36,946 bases of DNA. It comes from Minisyncoccota bacterium. Its GTDB lineage: Bacteria; Patescibacteriota; Minisyncoccia; Phycocordibacterales; UBA2100. Position numbers and translations under genes: made by a program. The stretch spans positions 1 to 36,946 of the forward strand of contig JAGOTU010000002.1 in the NCBI GenBank assembly GCA_018061585.1, in the 5' to 3' direction. This document shows positions 8,002 through 14,750 of this stretch, one piece after another (position 1 is the first letter of the stretch; each line of letters opens with the position of its first letter). Below the pieces are notes generated by a model. That model was not told where the DNA came from. It was given only the letters and a program-made list of their open reading frames with translations, and did not search any database.

Positions 8002-8415
8002 CTAAGGCATCACATAGGCGATGATGCGTCGACGTGGATACACGACTTCGTCTACGACGCGGCGGTGATTCCCCGAGATGATGATCGGGTTCCCGTTCGA
8101 GTCGAGACCGCTTACCACACCCACGTGCCCTCCCCCGCGCCGTCCCATGATCGCGAGCGCGCCGACTTGCGGACCGTGAACTCGTTGTCCGTAGTTCTTA
8201 TATCCCATTGCAAGGTTTCCGCCTCCTTTATATCCGGAACGCTTGAGAACAAGGTCCATGAATGCACCGCACCACAGTCGAGCGCGGCCTGTCGGATTCT
8301 TTCCGATGTAACTTCGTGCCGTACTCACCAGATCCCACGCGTATGCCGGCACCGGGTCAACGGCCACCAACTGCACACACGCGAGAATGAGAACGAGCGA
8401 GAATTTACTACGCAT
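8002..8415 (-). CDS. Exported CHAP/NlpC-like (TIGR02594-type) peptidase
   Basis: A 137-residue protein with a signal peptide at 1-26 (ends PAYA) and a compact domain resembling TIGR02594/CHAP cysteine peptidases: WCGAFMDLVLKRSGY with candidate catalytic Cys49, GGGHVGVVSG with candidate His97, and a family-like SGN near the end. Such domains cut peptidoglycan peptide or amide bonds outside the membrane; the substrate here is not known. ATG 8415 is supported by GGGAG 7 nt upstream; the longer frame to 8457 would bury the signal peptide. Divergent from the VOC gene. Possible cell-wall remodelling role alongside the PG-binding proteins nearby is inference. Confidence 0.85.
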   Translation of the reverse strand: MRSKFSLVLILACVQLVAVDPVPAYAWDLVSTARSYIGKNPTGRARLWCGAFMDLVLKRSGYKGGGNLAMGYKNYGQRVHGPQVGALAIMGRRGGGHVGVVSGLDSNGNPIIISGNHRRVVDEVVYPRRRIIAYVMP

Positions 8416-8483
8416 AACGATGCTCCCTGATGACCCCAGTCCTCTCTTTCTATACAAGCAGCCGACAGTACGCTGAATGAAGT

Positions 8484-8489
8484 TATACT
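8484..8489 (+). promoter_or_regulatory. Leaderless -10 box of the VOC gene
   Basis: TATACT ends 6 nt before ATG 8496, so transcription should start at or next to the A of the start codon. CCGACA at 8462-8467 is a plausible -35 (16-nt spacer). Confidence 0.65.
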
Positions 8490-8495
8490 TACCGG

Positions 8496-8885
8496 ATGAT
8501 CGAACACACCGTGATGCCCGTGACGGATATCGCGCGCGCTAAAAAATTTTACGCGGCGGCTCTTAAACCGCTCGGCTACAAACAATCGTATGACTTCGGT
8601 AACGCTATCGGGTATATGGAAGGCGGACACACAAGTTTTCTTATCGAAAGGAAGAAGCGTGTCGACGGCGGGCATGTGGCATTCCTCGCAAATAGTAAAC
8701 AGGCTGTCGCCGCGTTTTATAAGGCAGCGCTAAGAAATGGAGGAAAAGACAACGGTGCCCCCGGATTCAGGACCGATTACGGCGATAATTACTACGCCGC
8801 GTTCGTTCGCGACCCCGACGGTAACAACATCGAGGCGTGCTACTTCGGAGCCACGGCACCGAAAAAGAAGCCTTTGGCTACGTAA
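8496..8885 (+). CDS. VOC (glyoxalase/bleomycin-resistance fold) protein
   Basis: A 129-residue vicinal oxygen chelate protein with two beta-alpha-beta-beta-beta modules. It opens with IEHTVMPVTDI and closes with VRDPDGNNIEACYF, both typical of the superfamily. His4, His60 and Glu113 fall at metal-ligand positions. The family includes glyoxalases, dioxygenases and antibiotic-binding proteins; the substrate cannot be read from sequence. No Shine-Dalgarno; predicted leaderless. Its 3' end faces the DUF5662-type gene. Confidence 0.9.
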   Translation: MIEHTVMPVTDIARAKKFYAAALKPLGYKQSYDFGNAIGYMEGGHTSFLIERKKRVDGGHVAFLANSKQAVAAFYKAALRNGGKDNGAPGFRTDYGDNYYAAFVRDPDGNNIEACYFGATAPKKKPLAT

Positions 8886-8901
8886 GAATTGTCCTTGTAT
8901 G

Positions 8902-8925
8902 AAAAACGGCCGGATGTCCCGGCCG
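8902..8925 (-). terminator. Terminator between VOC and DUF5662-type genes
   Basis: Stem CGGCCGG/CCGGCCG with a 5-nt loop and a TTTTTC run on the minus strand, so it mainly ends the minus-strand gene at 8938. Confidence 0.8.
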
Positions 8926-8937
8926 CAGCTCGTTTGA

Positions 8938-9375
8938 TCACGGGATCTGTAATCCCATTTTTGTCGCAAGCGGTTGCAGCGTGCGCACCGTGTCCACATG
9001 CAGGTTCATACGCGGCCACTTGTTGTCCAGCCACTCCTGCAGCGGCTCCGTGTCGTACGTGCGGTTCGCTGCGTGCCAATCGGCAAGCATTTCCCGCACA
9101 TAGACTTCGGGCATCGGGGTCGCGAGACCGTCACGCACCCAATATTCCCAGTGATGCGGATTCCGACTCCAGTGAAGCCTCCACGCCGCCTGATACGCTG
9201 GCGTATCCTTGCCGGTTACGCTGCGCATCCGGTACGGGCCGAATTCAGCCGGACCGAACTTGGACAGATCATGGATCAGCAACTGCCAGACAGGGATCCC
9301 CCCGACCTTACGCCCGAAGTGGAAGACCAACCACTTGTGGTACAGGATAAATAGCACGTATCGCCATGCGGTCAT
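8938..9375 (-). CDS. DUF5662-type protein
   Basis: A 145-residue protein matching, from memory, the DUF5662 family of phage and bacterial genomes: an IHDLSKFGPAEFGPYR segment (about 34-49), WSRNPHHWEYW (about 69-79) and a following PEVYVREMLADW (about 89-100). The HD and HH pairs suggest a metal-binding helical domain like HD hydrolases, but no activity is established. Trp-rich and basic. AAGGAG lies 7 nt before the ATG, a strong Shine-Dalgarno unlike most genes here, and the family is common in phages, so acquisition by transfer is possible. Confidence 0.8.
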   Translation of the reverse strand: MTAWRYVLFILYHKWLVFHFGRKVGGIPVWQLLIHDLSKFGPAEFGPYRMRSVTGKDTPAYQAAWRLHWSRNPHHWEYWVRDGLATPMPEVYVREMLADWHAANRTYDTEPLQEWLDNKWPRMNLHVDTVRTLQPLATKMGLQIP

Positions 9376-9464
9376 GACGTCTCTCCTTTTCTCTCTCTAT
9401 GTTTCCGTATTTACCATATCGAAACGACGCGCAAAGCGCCAGTCGGCCCAAACCGACCGGGCGG

Positions 9465-9470
9465 TATACT
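9465..9470 (+). promoter_or_regulatory. Leaderless -10 box
   Basis: TATACT ends 6 nt before ATG 9477; no clear -35 element is seen. Confidence 0.6.
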
Positions 9471-9476
9471 GAATGT

Positions 9477-10205
9477 ATGGAAAGACCGGAGCGCAAATTC
9501 GTCGGGGGCCTCAGGAATCTCGACCCGAAAAACATGCTTGAACGAGAGGCCTCCAATTACCAGGCGGGCGAGCTTTTCGGACTCAATCACGACTTTATGA
9601 ATCAGCCACTTGTACTCAGTAATCGTATCGAGTTCTACAAACACGGCATCGGTGAGAAGGCAGACAATTTAAATCTCCTGATAGACGGTGCTCTCAAGAT
9701 GAAAACATACGAGGACTGGATCTTGCAGAATGGAATTACTCCGGAGAAAAATTCGGCCGCGTTCGCCGACGACATACAGCCCTACATCAAAGCAGTTGAT
9801 GAAATTGTTGTGGAAATGAAACGGATTGCAACAGAACTACAGCAAGAATTGCAACATGATGCCGCTGCAGATCCGGAACGCTTTTTTGAGGCGCTCAATC
9901 TCCGAATATCACAATTGGACGACATCATCCGCTCAGACATTGGCAGAAAAGTAGAGAAATTTTCATACGAGAAGGAACTAACGACCAGGCCAGCTGATCT
10001 CGAATACAGTAAAAAGCCGGCGTTGACCGAGGCAGAAGCTACTGAGAGAATGCTCGCGCGAAAAGAACGAGCTGCCGAAATACTGAATGAGGGGCCGCAA
10101 TCGGGCAGCTTTTCGAGAATTGATACCGACGGGAATGTGCTCCCCGTCGGCTGGGAGCCGTCCGATGAAGACAGACAGAAGCTGAACGAATCATCAGATC
10201 GTTAA
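9477..10205 (+). CDS. Hydrophilic helical protein of unknown function
   Basis: A 242-residue soluble protein without signal peptide or membrane segment. It is rich in Glu, Lys and Ala and largely helical, with possible coiled-coil stretches (about 105-140 and 190-215). I recognise no family or catalytic motif. ATG 9477 is chosen over the open extension to 9399 because a TATACT box sits exactly 6 nt before it, which would put the upstream codons outside the transcript. It stands alone, ending at a shared bidirectional terminator with rpsG. Confidence 0.75.
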   Translation: MERPERKFVGGLRNLDPKNMLEREASNYQAGELFGLNHDFMNQPLVLSNRIEFYKHGIGEKADNLNLLIDGALKMKTYEDWILQNGITPEKNSAAFADDIQPYIKAVDEIVVEMKRIATELQQELQHDAAADPERFFEALNLRISQLDDIIRSDIGRKVEKFSYEKELTTRPADLEYSKKPALTEAEATERMLARKERAAEILNEGPQSGSFSRIDTDGNVLPVGWEPSDEDRQKLNESSDR

Positions 10206-10240
10206 ACAAAAAAGACCCGTGATGCGGATCTTTTTTGTTT
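10204..10240. terminator. Bidirectional terminator between the unknown gene and rpsG
   Basis: A 16-bp stem with one mismatch and a 5-nt loop, with A-rich left and T-rich right ends, so both strands produce a U tract. It overlaps the stop codon of the plus-strand gene. Confidence 0.85.
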
Positions 10241-10256
10241 CTTTTTTTTGGAAGCG

Positions 10257-10718
10257 TTACCAGGCGAAGTGGGCGAACGCCTTGTTGGCTTCTGCCATGC
10301 GGTGGGTCGTTTCTTTCTTGGTAACCGCAGCACCTTCTCCTTTGTGTGCCGCTTTGATCTCTGCGAGGAGCGATACGTTCATCGGCTTGCCCTTGGTTCC
10401 TTCGGCTGCCGCTACGATCCAGCGGAGCCCGAGAGAGAGACGTCGTTCCGGACGAACTTCGCGAGGAACCTGGTAGTTGGCTCCGCCGACACGGCGTGAG
10501 CGAACTTCGACTGCCGGAGCTGCATTTTCAAGCGCTTCTTCGAGGATGACCAACGGATCGCCGTCCTTCTTGAGCTCGTCCATAACCTTGTAGACGATCT
10601 TGCGGGCAGTGTCCTTCTTGCCGCGTTCCATTACGTAGTTGATGAGCTTTGCAACCTTAAGAGACCCGTAGATCTCGTCCGGTGCCGGCTGCATTCTGTT
10701 TTTTACTGGTCGTCGCAT
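10257..10718 (-). CDS. rpsG: 30S ribosomal protein S7
   Basis: A 153-residue S7, the primary 16S rRNA-binding protein of the small-subunit head. MRRP start, the VMERGKKDTARKIVY helix and the RVGGANYQVP(R/V)EV signature (about 75-90) are intact, and the length is normal. It begins 17 nt after the rpsL stop with no Shine-Dalgarno, so it is the second gene of an rpsL-rpsG transcript. The bidirectional terminator follows directly, so fusA is not in this operon. Confidence 0.97.
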   Translation of the reverse strand: MRRPVKNRMQPAPDEIYGSLKVAKLINYVMERGKKDTARKIVYKVMDELKKDGDPLVILEEALENAAPAVEVRSRRVGGANYQVPREVRPERRLSLGLRWIVAAAEGTKGKPMNVSLLAEIKAAHKGEGAAVTKKETTHRMAEANKAFAHFAW

Positions 10719-10735
10719 ATAGATTTACAAATTGA

Positions 10736-11152
10736 CTACTTGGCTGCCTTTGGCTTCTTTGCTCCGTATCGGGATCGGCCGCGTCGGCGCTTATCTACAC
10801 CGGTCGCATCGAGCTTACCGCGAACGATAGTGTATCGGATACCGATGTCCTTCACGCGACCGCCTCGTACGAGGACGACCGAGTGTTCCTGCAGGTTGTG
10901 TCCCTCTCCCGGGATGTATGCAGTGATCTCCATGCCGTTCGAAAGACGAACGCGGGCGATCTTTCGGATAGCCGAGTTCGGCTTACGAGGGGTCTTGGTG
11001 GTAACGCGTGTGCAAACACCGCGCTTGAAGGGTGCAGGGTAGAATGACGGACGATTTTTCAGCGTGTTGAAGCCGCGCGCAAGCGCACCGGTCTTTGACT
11101 TGTAGACGCGCGGGTTGCGACCCTTGCGAGCGAGCTGATTGATCGTAGACAT
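10736..11152 (-). CDS. rpsL: 30S ribosomal protein S12
   Basis: A 138-residue S12, the decoding-centre protein. The start MSTINQLARKGR, the PRKPNSAIRK loop (55-64), AYIPGEGHNLQEHS and the LVRGGRVKD segment (94-102) are all family signatures. Odd points: Arg56 replaces the Lys known as K43 in M. tuberculosis; the loop after VKD reads IGIRY where most bacteria have LPGVRY, so the Pro is missing; and about 13 extra residues (FNTLKNRPSFYPA region) precede the first loop. ATG 11152 is the family start; the longer frame to 11215 runs through the promoter. Confidence 0.96.
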   Translation of the reverse strand: MSTINQLARKGRNPRVYKSKTGALARGFNTLKNRPSFYPAPFKRGVCTRVTTKTPRKPNSAIRKIARVRLSNGMEITAYIPGEGHNLQEHSVVLVRGGRVKDIGIRYTIVRGKLDATGVDKRRRGRSRYGAKKPKAAK

Positions 11153-11215
11153 TGCAAAATTAAATCCCCTGCGGGGAAGTGCTCGGATACTACTATGTAT
11201 CTCCGGACGATGCAA
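11153..11215 (-). promoter_or_regulatory. rpsL promoter and hairpin leader
   Basis: On the minus strand TTGCAT (11215-11210), a 17-nt spacer and TAGTAT (11192-11187) form a good promoter. Nine nt later comes a 5-bp hairpin TCCCC-GCA-GGGGA (11177-11165), followed by TTTAATTTTGCA and the ATG. The layout mirrors the fusA and nusA leaders. Confidence 0.7.
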
Positions 11216-11224
11216 GACGAGGGC

Positions 11225-11845
11225 TTATACCCCCGCTATCACGGACGCTATAGACATCACTGCCGACCCGTACGCCCCGCTAAAGAGGTTAATGAGGAGG
11301 AATATGAGCATGAAGCCGATGAGAGCATTCTGCTCGATAACGGCCCGGAACGAGTCATAGCGGTAGGCAAGCGACGGCGGCAAGAGCGACGCCAGGATCT
11401 TGGAGCCGTCCAGTGGCGGAATAGGGAGCATGTTCAATAGAAAGAGCGATATATTGATGGCGACTACGTAGAATACGAGCGGAAACAGTGCCTCTGACAC
11501 CCCAACGCGCAGAGCAAAACCCGCAACGAGGGCTATGGCGAGGTTCGATCCGGGTCCCGCGAACGATACGATCGCCTCCGCCCAGCGGAGATGCTTACGG
11601 AAATTGTAGGGATTGTACGGAACCGGCTTTGCCCACCCGAAGAATGACCCCGCAAGCGCGGTCAGGATTGGAACGATCACAGAACCCAGGAGGTCCATGT
11701 GTTTCAAGGGATTCAGAGTCAATCTCCCCTCGTAGCGGGCCGTGTGGTCTCCCAACCAGTCTGCTGCCACCCCGTGCATAAGCTCGTGGATGACGAGGGA
11801 GAATATGATGACAATGATGATGAAGCCGATGTCGAACGGTGTCAT
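11225..11845 (-). CDS. Site-2-protease-like M50 membrane metalloprotease
   Basis: A 206-residue integral membrane protein of the M50 family. It has the zinc motif HELMHG in the first helix region (about 20-25, Glu catalytic), a central FAGPGSN segment and the NxxPxPPLDG motif (about 151-160) that supplies the third ligand. Four to five hydrophobic segments are visible. Short members of this type are widespread, lack PDZ domains and have mostly unknown substrates. The start at ATG 11845 is supported by TATACT exactly 6 nt upstream. It lies upstream of rpsL on the same strand, but rpsL has its own promoter. Confidence 0.92.
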   Translation of the reverse strand: MTPFDIGFIIIVIIFSLVIHELMHGVAADWLGDHTARYEGRLTLNPLKHMDLLGSVIVPILTALAGSFFGWAKPVPYNPYNFRKHLRWAEAIVSFAGPGSNLAIALVAGFALRVGVSEALFPLVFYVVAINISLFLLNMLPIPPLDGSKILASLLPPSLAYRYDSFRAVIEQNALIGFMLIFLLINLFSGAYGSAVMSIASVIAGV

Positions 11846-11851
11846 GGCGAA

Positions 11852-11857
11852 AGTATA
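11852..11857 (-). promoter_or_regulatory. Leaderless -10 box of the M50 gene
   Basis: TATACT on the minus strand ends 6 nt before the start codon at 11845. Confidence 0.65.
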
Positions 11858-11912
11858 CACGGTCAGCCTTATTTTGACCCCGGCCACCACAGCGTGTCAG
11901 GACACCGGGCTT

Positions 11913-11941
11913 TTGACATACACAGCATTACAAGCTAGGAT
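11913..11941 (+). promoter_or_regulatory. rpmB promoter
   Basis: TTGACA (11913-11918), a 17-nt spacer and TAGGAT (11936-11941), with only 10 nt to the ATG. The transcript should carry a leader of just a few bases. Confidence 0.75.
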
Positions 11942-11951
11942 ACGCCGACGT

Positions 11952-12194
11952 ATGGCAAAGGTTTGCGCAATCACGGGATCAACATCACAGGTCGGAGGCG
12001 GCTACTCCAACCGTGTTCGTGCTACCAAGTTCAACCCGACCGGCAAGCGCCGACGCCATGTAAACCTCCAGACGAAGACCCTCTTCGTCCCGGAACTCAA
12101 CCGAAAGGTAACGGTCCGAGTATCCGCAAAGGGACTCAAGACGATGAAGAAGCGAGGAGCATTCATCACCCTCAAGAAAGCAGGGCTCGTATAG
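11952..12194 (+). CDS. rpmB: 50S ribosomal protein L28
   Basis: An 80-residue L28. The start MAKVCAITGS, the GGYSNRVRATKFNP segment and the RRRHVNLQTK stretch are family signatures, with a basic C-terminus for rRNA contact. The typical CxxC zinc-ribbon cysteines are absent; only Cys5 is present. ATG 11952 is the family start. It is a single-gene unit divergent from the M50 gene and ends at a strong terminator. Confidence 0.95.
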   Translation: MAKVCAITGSTSQVGGGYSNRVRATKFNPTGKRRRHVNLQTKTLFVPELNRKVTVRVSAKGLKTMKKRGAFITLKKAGLV

Positions 12195-12213
12195 ACCTCA
12201 ATAGAACAAAAGC

Positions 12214-12239
12214 AAAAGGTCGCCGAAAGGCGGCCTTTT
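12214..12239. terminator. Terminator between rpmB and the MBL gene
   Basis: An 11-bp stem with a GAAA tetraloop and A/T-rich ends (AAAAGG/CCTTTT). It can serve both converging genes. Confidence 0.88.
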
Positions 12240-12267
12240 CTGTTACGGAACGACGCGATTTCGCAAC

Positions 12268-13131
12268 CTATTTACGAGTAACGATGTTACCGTCAGACAC
12301 GAATGTGATCGTTCCGTCGGTACACGTGTCGAGCGTGGGAATTCTGAATCGTTCAAACGTGGCAACGGTTTCCGGAGACGGATGTCCGTAGCTATTGCCA
12401 CATCCGCGGGAATACACAGCGAATGTTGGGTTTACGAGCCCAATGAATAGCCCGGACGACGATGTTTTTGAGCCATGATGTCCGGCTTTCAATACATCAG
12501 ACTTGAGCGCTGTGCCGTCGAGGAGCGCAAGATATTGCTCTATCGAACTCGGAGCATCACACGAAAGCATGAATGCCGTCGACCCGTACACGAGCCGCAC
12601 GATCACACAGCCGGTATTCGTTTCGATGTCCGGCAGCGCTCGGTCCGGGAACAACACTTCGAGATATGCACCACCGCCGATATCGATCCGCTCTCCCCGC
12701 TCTGCAAGATATATATTCGCACCCGTAGCGCCTTCTGCTTTGAGCGCATCCAGATACGTCTTCCACGCCTGCGTTGTGCCCTTGGTACTCGGGACGAGCG
12801 CCGCGAGCACACGATACCGCGGAAGCACTTCGATGAGACCGCCGATATGATCCTCATCAGCATGGGTGCCCACGATCATATCGATGGACCGGTCATACCA
12901 CGGCATAACCGTCGGCAACTTCCGAAGGACCTCTGTTCCCGACCCGCCGTCGATGAGTATCTGGTGCCCTGTCGGAGAATCAATGAATACCGCATCTCCT
13001 TGCCCGACATCGAGAAACGAGACGGCGAGGCTACCGCGTCGTTCTTCGCGAAGAACCGCTGCCCAGATCACGCACGTCACAAAGAGGAGGACGACGACCG
13101 TCCAGAATGTGATCACCTGACTCTTTTGCAT
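12268..13131 (-). CDS. ComEC-type metallo-beta-lactamase hydrolase, membrane-anchored
   Basis: A 287-residue protein with one N-terminal membrane helix (about 5-26) and an MBL-fold domain of the ComEC/Rec2 type: FLDVGQGDA (about 38-46), THADEDHIGG (about 87-96, metal ligands), LKAGHHGSKTSS (about 213-224) and YGHPS near the end. In many bacteria this domain is fused to the C-terminus of ComEC and is thought to degrade the non-transported DNA strand. Here it is a separate gene 1.6 kb from a comEC that lacks the domain. ATG 13131 has CATACT 7 nt upstream. Confidence 0.92.
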   Translation of the reverse strand: MQKSQVITFWTVVVLLFVTCVIWAAVLREERRGSLAVSFLDVGQGDAVFIDSPTGHQILIDGGSGTEVLRKLPTVMPWYDRSIDMIVGTHADEDHIGGLIEVLPRYRVLAALVPSTKGTTQAWKTYLDALKAEGATGANIYLAERGERIDIGGGAYLEVLFPDRALPDIETNTGCVIVRLVYGSTAFMLSCDAPSSIEQYLALLDGTALKSDVLKAGHHGSKTSSSGLFIGLVNPTFAVYSRGCGNSYGHPSPETVATFERFRIPTLDTCTDGTITFVSDGNIVTRK

Positions 13132-13136
13132 AGACA

Positions 13137-13144
13137 AAAGTATG
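13137..13144 (-). promoter_or_regulatory. Probable leaderless -10 of the MBL gene
   Basis: Overlapping candidates CATACT (ends 7 nt before the ATG) and TACTTT (ends 5 nt before). Confidence 0.45.
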
Positions 13145-13309
13145 TCATCTTTCTGTCACGACGCCTTCATTATGCCTGGTGCTATATTTAGGGTCTGTTT
13201 GAGCGAAGCGAATTACAGATCCTTAACCCGCCCAATTTTTTGTGCCGCAGAACAAGTGTGCGCATACTCCGATACGGACTCGAGTGATGGCATCCGACAA
13301 GTATGGTGG

Positions 13310-13344
13310 TATAAAATTAGGCGGGCATAAGAGCTTCTAAGCTC
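13310..13344 (+). promoter_or_regulatory. Superoxide dismutase -10 box and leader hairpin
   Basis: TATAAA (13310-13315) is followed 15 nt later by hairpin GAGCT-TCTA-AGCTC. A 7-bp AAGTATG/CATACTT repeat flanks the box. An alternative TAAGAA box ends 6 nt before the ATG. Which one is used cannot be decided. The rest of 13145-13368 shows no gene. Confidence 0.4.
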
Positions 13345-13368
13345 ATACTTAATCGCTAAGAATCTCAA

Positions 13369-13953
13369 ATGTACGAAGCAAGAACATTCAACATCCCGAA
13401 GCTCGATGGTATTTCCGAAAAGTCCGTTGAAGAACACCTGGGTCTCTACGCGGGATATGTAAAGAACTTTAATGCGATCTCCGCACTCCTCCCTGAGTAC
13501 GCACAGGATTCCGAAAAGCATGCGCACGCGCTTTCAGAGCTGATCCGTCGTAAGTCGTTCGAATTCGACGGCATGCGCCTGCACGAGATCTACTTTGCGC
13601 AATTCGAAGGAGGTGCAAAAGCCCTGGATCCGGAGTCAGCGCTCGGCAAAGCCTTTGCAGCGGAGTACCACGAATACTTCGAGCCCTACTTTAAAGCGAT
13701 CGGCAATATGCGCGGACCGGGTTGGGCAATGCTGTACTGGGATCCGGTGGGCAAACAGTTCCAGGCCGGTTTCTCAGGCGAGCAACACCAAGGCCATTTC
13801 GTCACCCTTCCGGTCATCCTAGCCCTCGACGTGTGGGAACACGCGTTCCTGCTTGATCAGGGGGCGCTCGGTAAGGGCAAGTACATCGACGCGTTCTTCA
13901 AGAACCTCAACTGGGAAGTAGTGGAAAAGCGGTTTGCAGAGGCAATGAACTAA
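13369..13953 (+). CDS. Fe/Mn superoxide dismutase
   Basis: A 194-residue Fe/Mn-family superoxide dismutase that converts superoxide to peroxide and oxygen. Metal ligands are visible at His23 (EEHLGLY), His72 (MRLHEIYF), Asp154 and His158 (LALDVWEHAF). No signal peptide, so cytoplasmic. The second-shell Gln in FSGEQHQ-type context and the Trp-rich GPGWAMLYWD core are present. Iron versus manganese cannot be assigned from sequence alone, so no symbol is given. A membrane-protein gene follows after 46 nt. Confidence 0.94.
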   Translation: MYEARTFNIPKLDGISEKSVEEHLGLYAGYVKNFNAISALLPEYAQDSEKHAHALSELIRRKSFEFDGMRLHEIYFAQFEGGAKALDPESALGKAFAAEYHEYFEPYFKAIGNMRGPGWAMLYWDPVGKQFQAGFSGEQHQGHFVTLPVILALDVWEHAFLLDQGALGKGKYIDAFFKNLNWEVVEKRFAEAMN

Positions 13954-13988
13954 GGATACGCTTACGCTATTAGCATTGGTCACGAAAT

Positions 13989-13994
13989 TATCTT
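13989..13994 (+). promoter_or_regulatory. Possible leaderless -10 box
   Basis: TATCTT ends 5 nt before ATG 14000. Read-through from the superoxide dismutase gene is also possible, as no terminator lies between. Confidence 0.4.
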
Positions 13995-13999
13995 TATCT

Positions 14000-14455
14000 A
14001 TGAATCTTGAACGATCGATCCTAGTTGCATTCATCGGCAACTACCTTATCAACAACGTGGTCGCGGCAATCGTCGCACTCATTCCGGCGTCTTCGTCGAC
14101 GAGCGTCTTCACTCCGCAGTATGTGGCATATGTCATCCTTGCGGCACTCTTTGCGGCATTCTTCGCATGGTGGACTCTCATGCACGTGTCGGCGTCACGC
14201 GCTATGCGCGCAGGCATCACGTTCGGCGTCATCGCCTTCGTCGTGTCGATCGTGACCGCTTTCGTGACCGGTGTCACCGGTGTGCTCGCACAGACCGGCT
14301 CCATCTCGCAGATGTTCTCGATCATCCCGAACTTCGGACCGTTCCTCCTGAGCTGGTCGACACTCGTTCTCTTGGGCTACTGGGTCATCCCGTCCGCAGC
14401 TGTGGGCTGGTGGTTGCAGCGCAAGGGCTCGATGTCGTCTGACTCGGCGATGTAA
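14000..14455 (+). CDS. Four-helix membrane protein of unknown function
   Basis: A 151-residue integral membrane protein with four hydrophobic segments (about 8-30, 40-62, 70-95 and 112-135) and short loops, ending in a polar Ser-rich tail. I recognise no family. ATG 14000 is chosen over the open frame at 13976 because it starts just before the first helix and follows a -10-like box. It lies 46 nt after the superoxide dismutase gene and ends at a strong terminator. Co-expression with the dismutase is possible. Confidence 0.78.
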   Translation: MNLERSILVAFIGNYLINNVVAAIVALIPASSSTSVFTPQYVAYVILAALFAAFFAWWTLMHVSASRAMRAGITFGVIAFVVSIVTAFVTGVTGVLAQTGSISQMFSIIPNFGPFLLSWSTLVLLGYWVIPSAAVGWWLQRKGSMSSDSAM

Positions 14456-14474
14456 TCGAATACTCATTCCACTC

Positions 14475-14505
14475 AAACCGCCGGCATATGCCGGCGGTTT
14501 TTGTT
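14475..14505 (+). terminator. Rho-independent terminator
   Basis: A 26-nt perfect palindrome (core CCGCCGGC/GCCGGCGG) followed by TTTTTG. Its tail abuts the -35 of the next gene. Confidence 0.92.
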
Positions 14506-14533
14506 TGACCCACACAAGCGGAGCTGTTACCGT
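14505..14533 (+). promoter_or_regulatory. Promoter of the small acidic protein gene
   Basis: TTGACC (14505-14510), a 17-nt spacer and TACCGT (14528-14533). The -35 directly follows the preceding terminator's T run. Confidence 0.55.
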
Positions 14534-14563
14534 TTGGAGCGGACGAACGGCTTTCATCACATC

Positions 14564-14570
14564 GAGGAGG
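14564..14570 (+). promoter_or_regulatory. Shine-Dalgarno deciding a TTG start
   Basis: GAGGAGG, 5 nt before TTG 14576, is among the strongest ribosome-binding sites in the window. Confidence 0.75.
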
Positions 14571-14575
14571 ATCAC

Positions 14576-14737
14576 TTGTCACACGACCCGAAGGACCCGA
14601 ATACGAACCGCGACGGAACCGATCTCACGAACGTGCAGCCGAAGACGTCCGACTCTGACCAGGTTTTTGCCGGTGGTGGCGATGGCACGTTCGACGAGAG
14701 CGACGATCCCGAGGACCGAGTTCGACGAGGTGAATAG
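14576..14737 (+). CDS. Small acidic protein of unknown function
   Basis: A 53-residue hydrophilic protein that starts at TTG. It is very rich in Asp, Asn, Thr and Gly (SHDPKDPNTNRDG start, DGTFDESDDPEDR near the end) and probably intrinsically disordered. A promoter, a strong Shine-Dalgarno and a terminator together support a real gene despite its size. The frame opens further upstream to ATG 14501, but that start precedes the predicted promoter. No family is recognised. Confidence 0.65.
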   Translation: MSHDPKDPNTNRDGTDLTNVQPKTSDSDQVFAGGGDGTFDESDDPEDRVRRGE

Positions 14738-14750
14738 TCACGTACACACA

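Noticed and set aside
12475..13191. 238-codon plus-strand frame opposite the MBL gene
   Set aside because: Arg/His-rich composition; the opposite strand encodes an MBL protein with all motifs intact.
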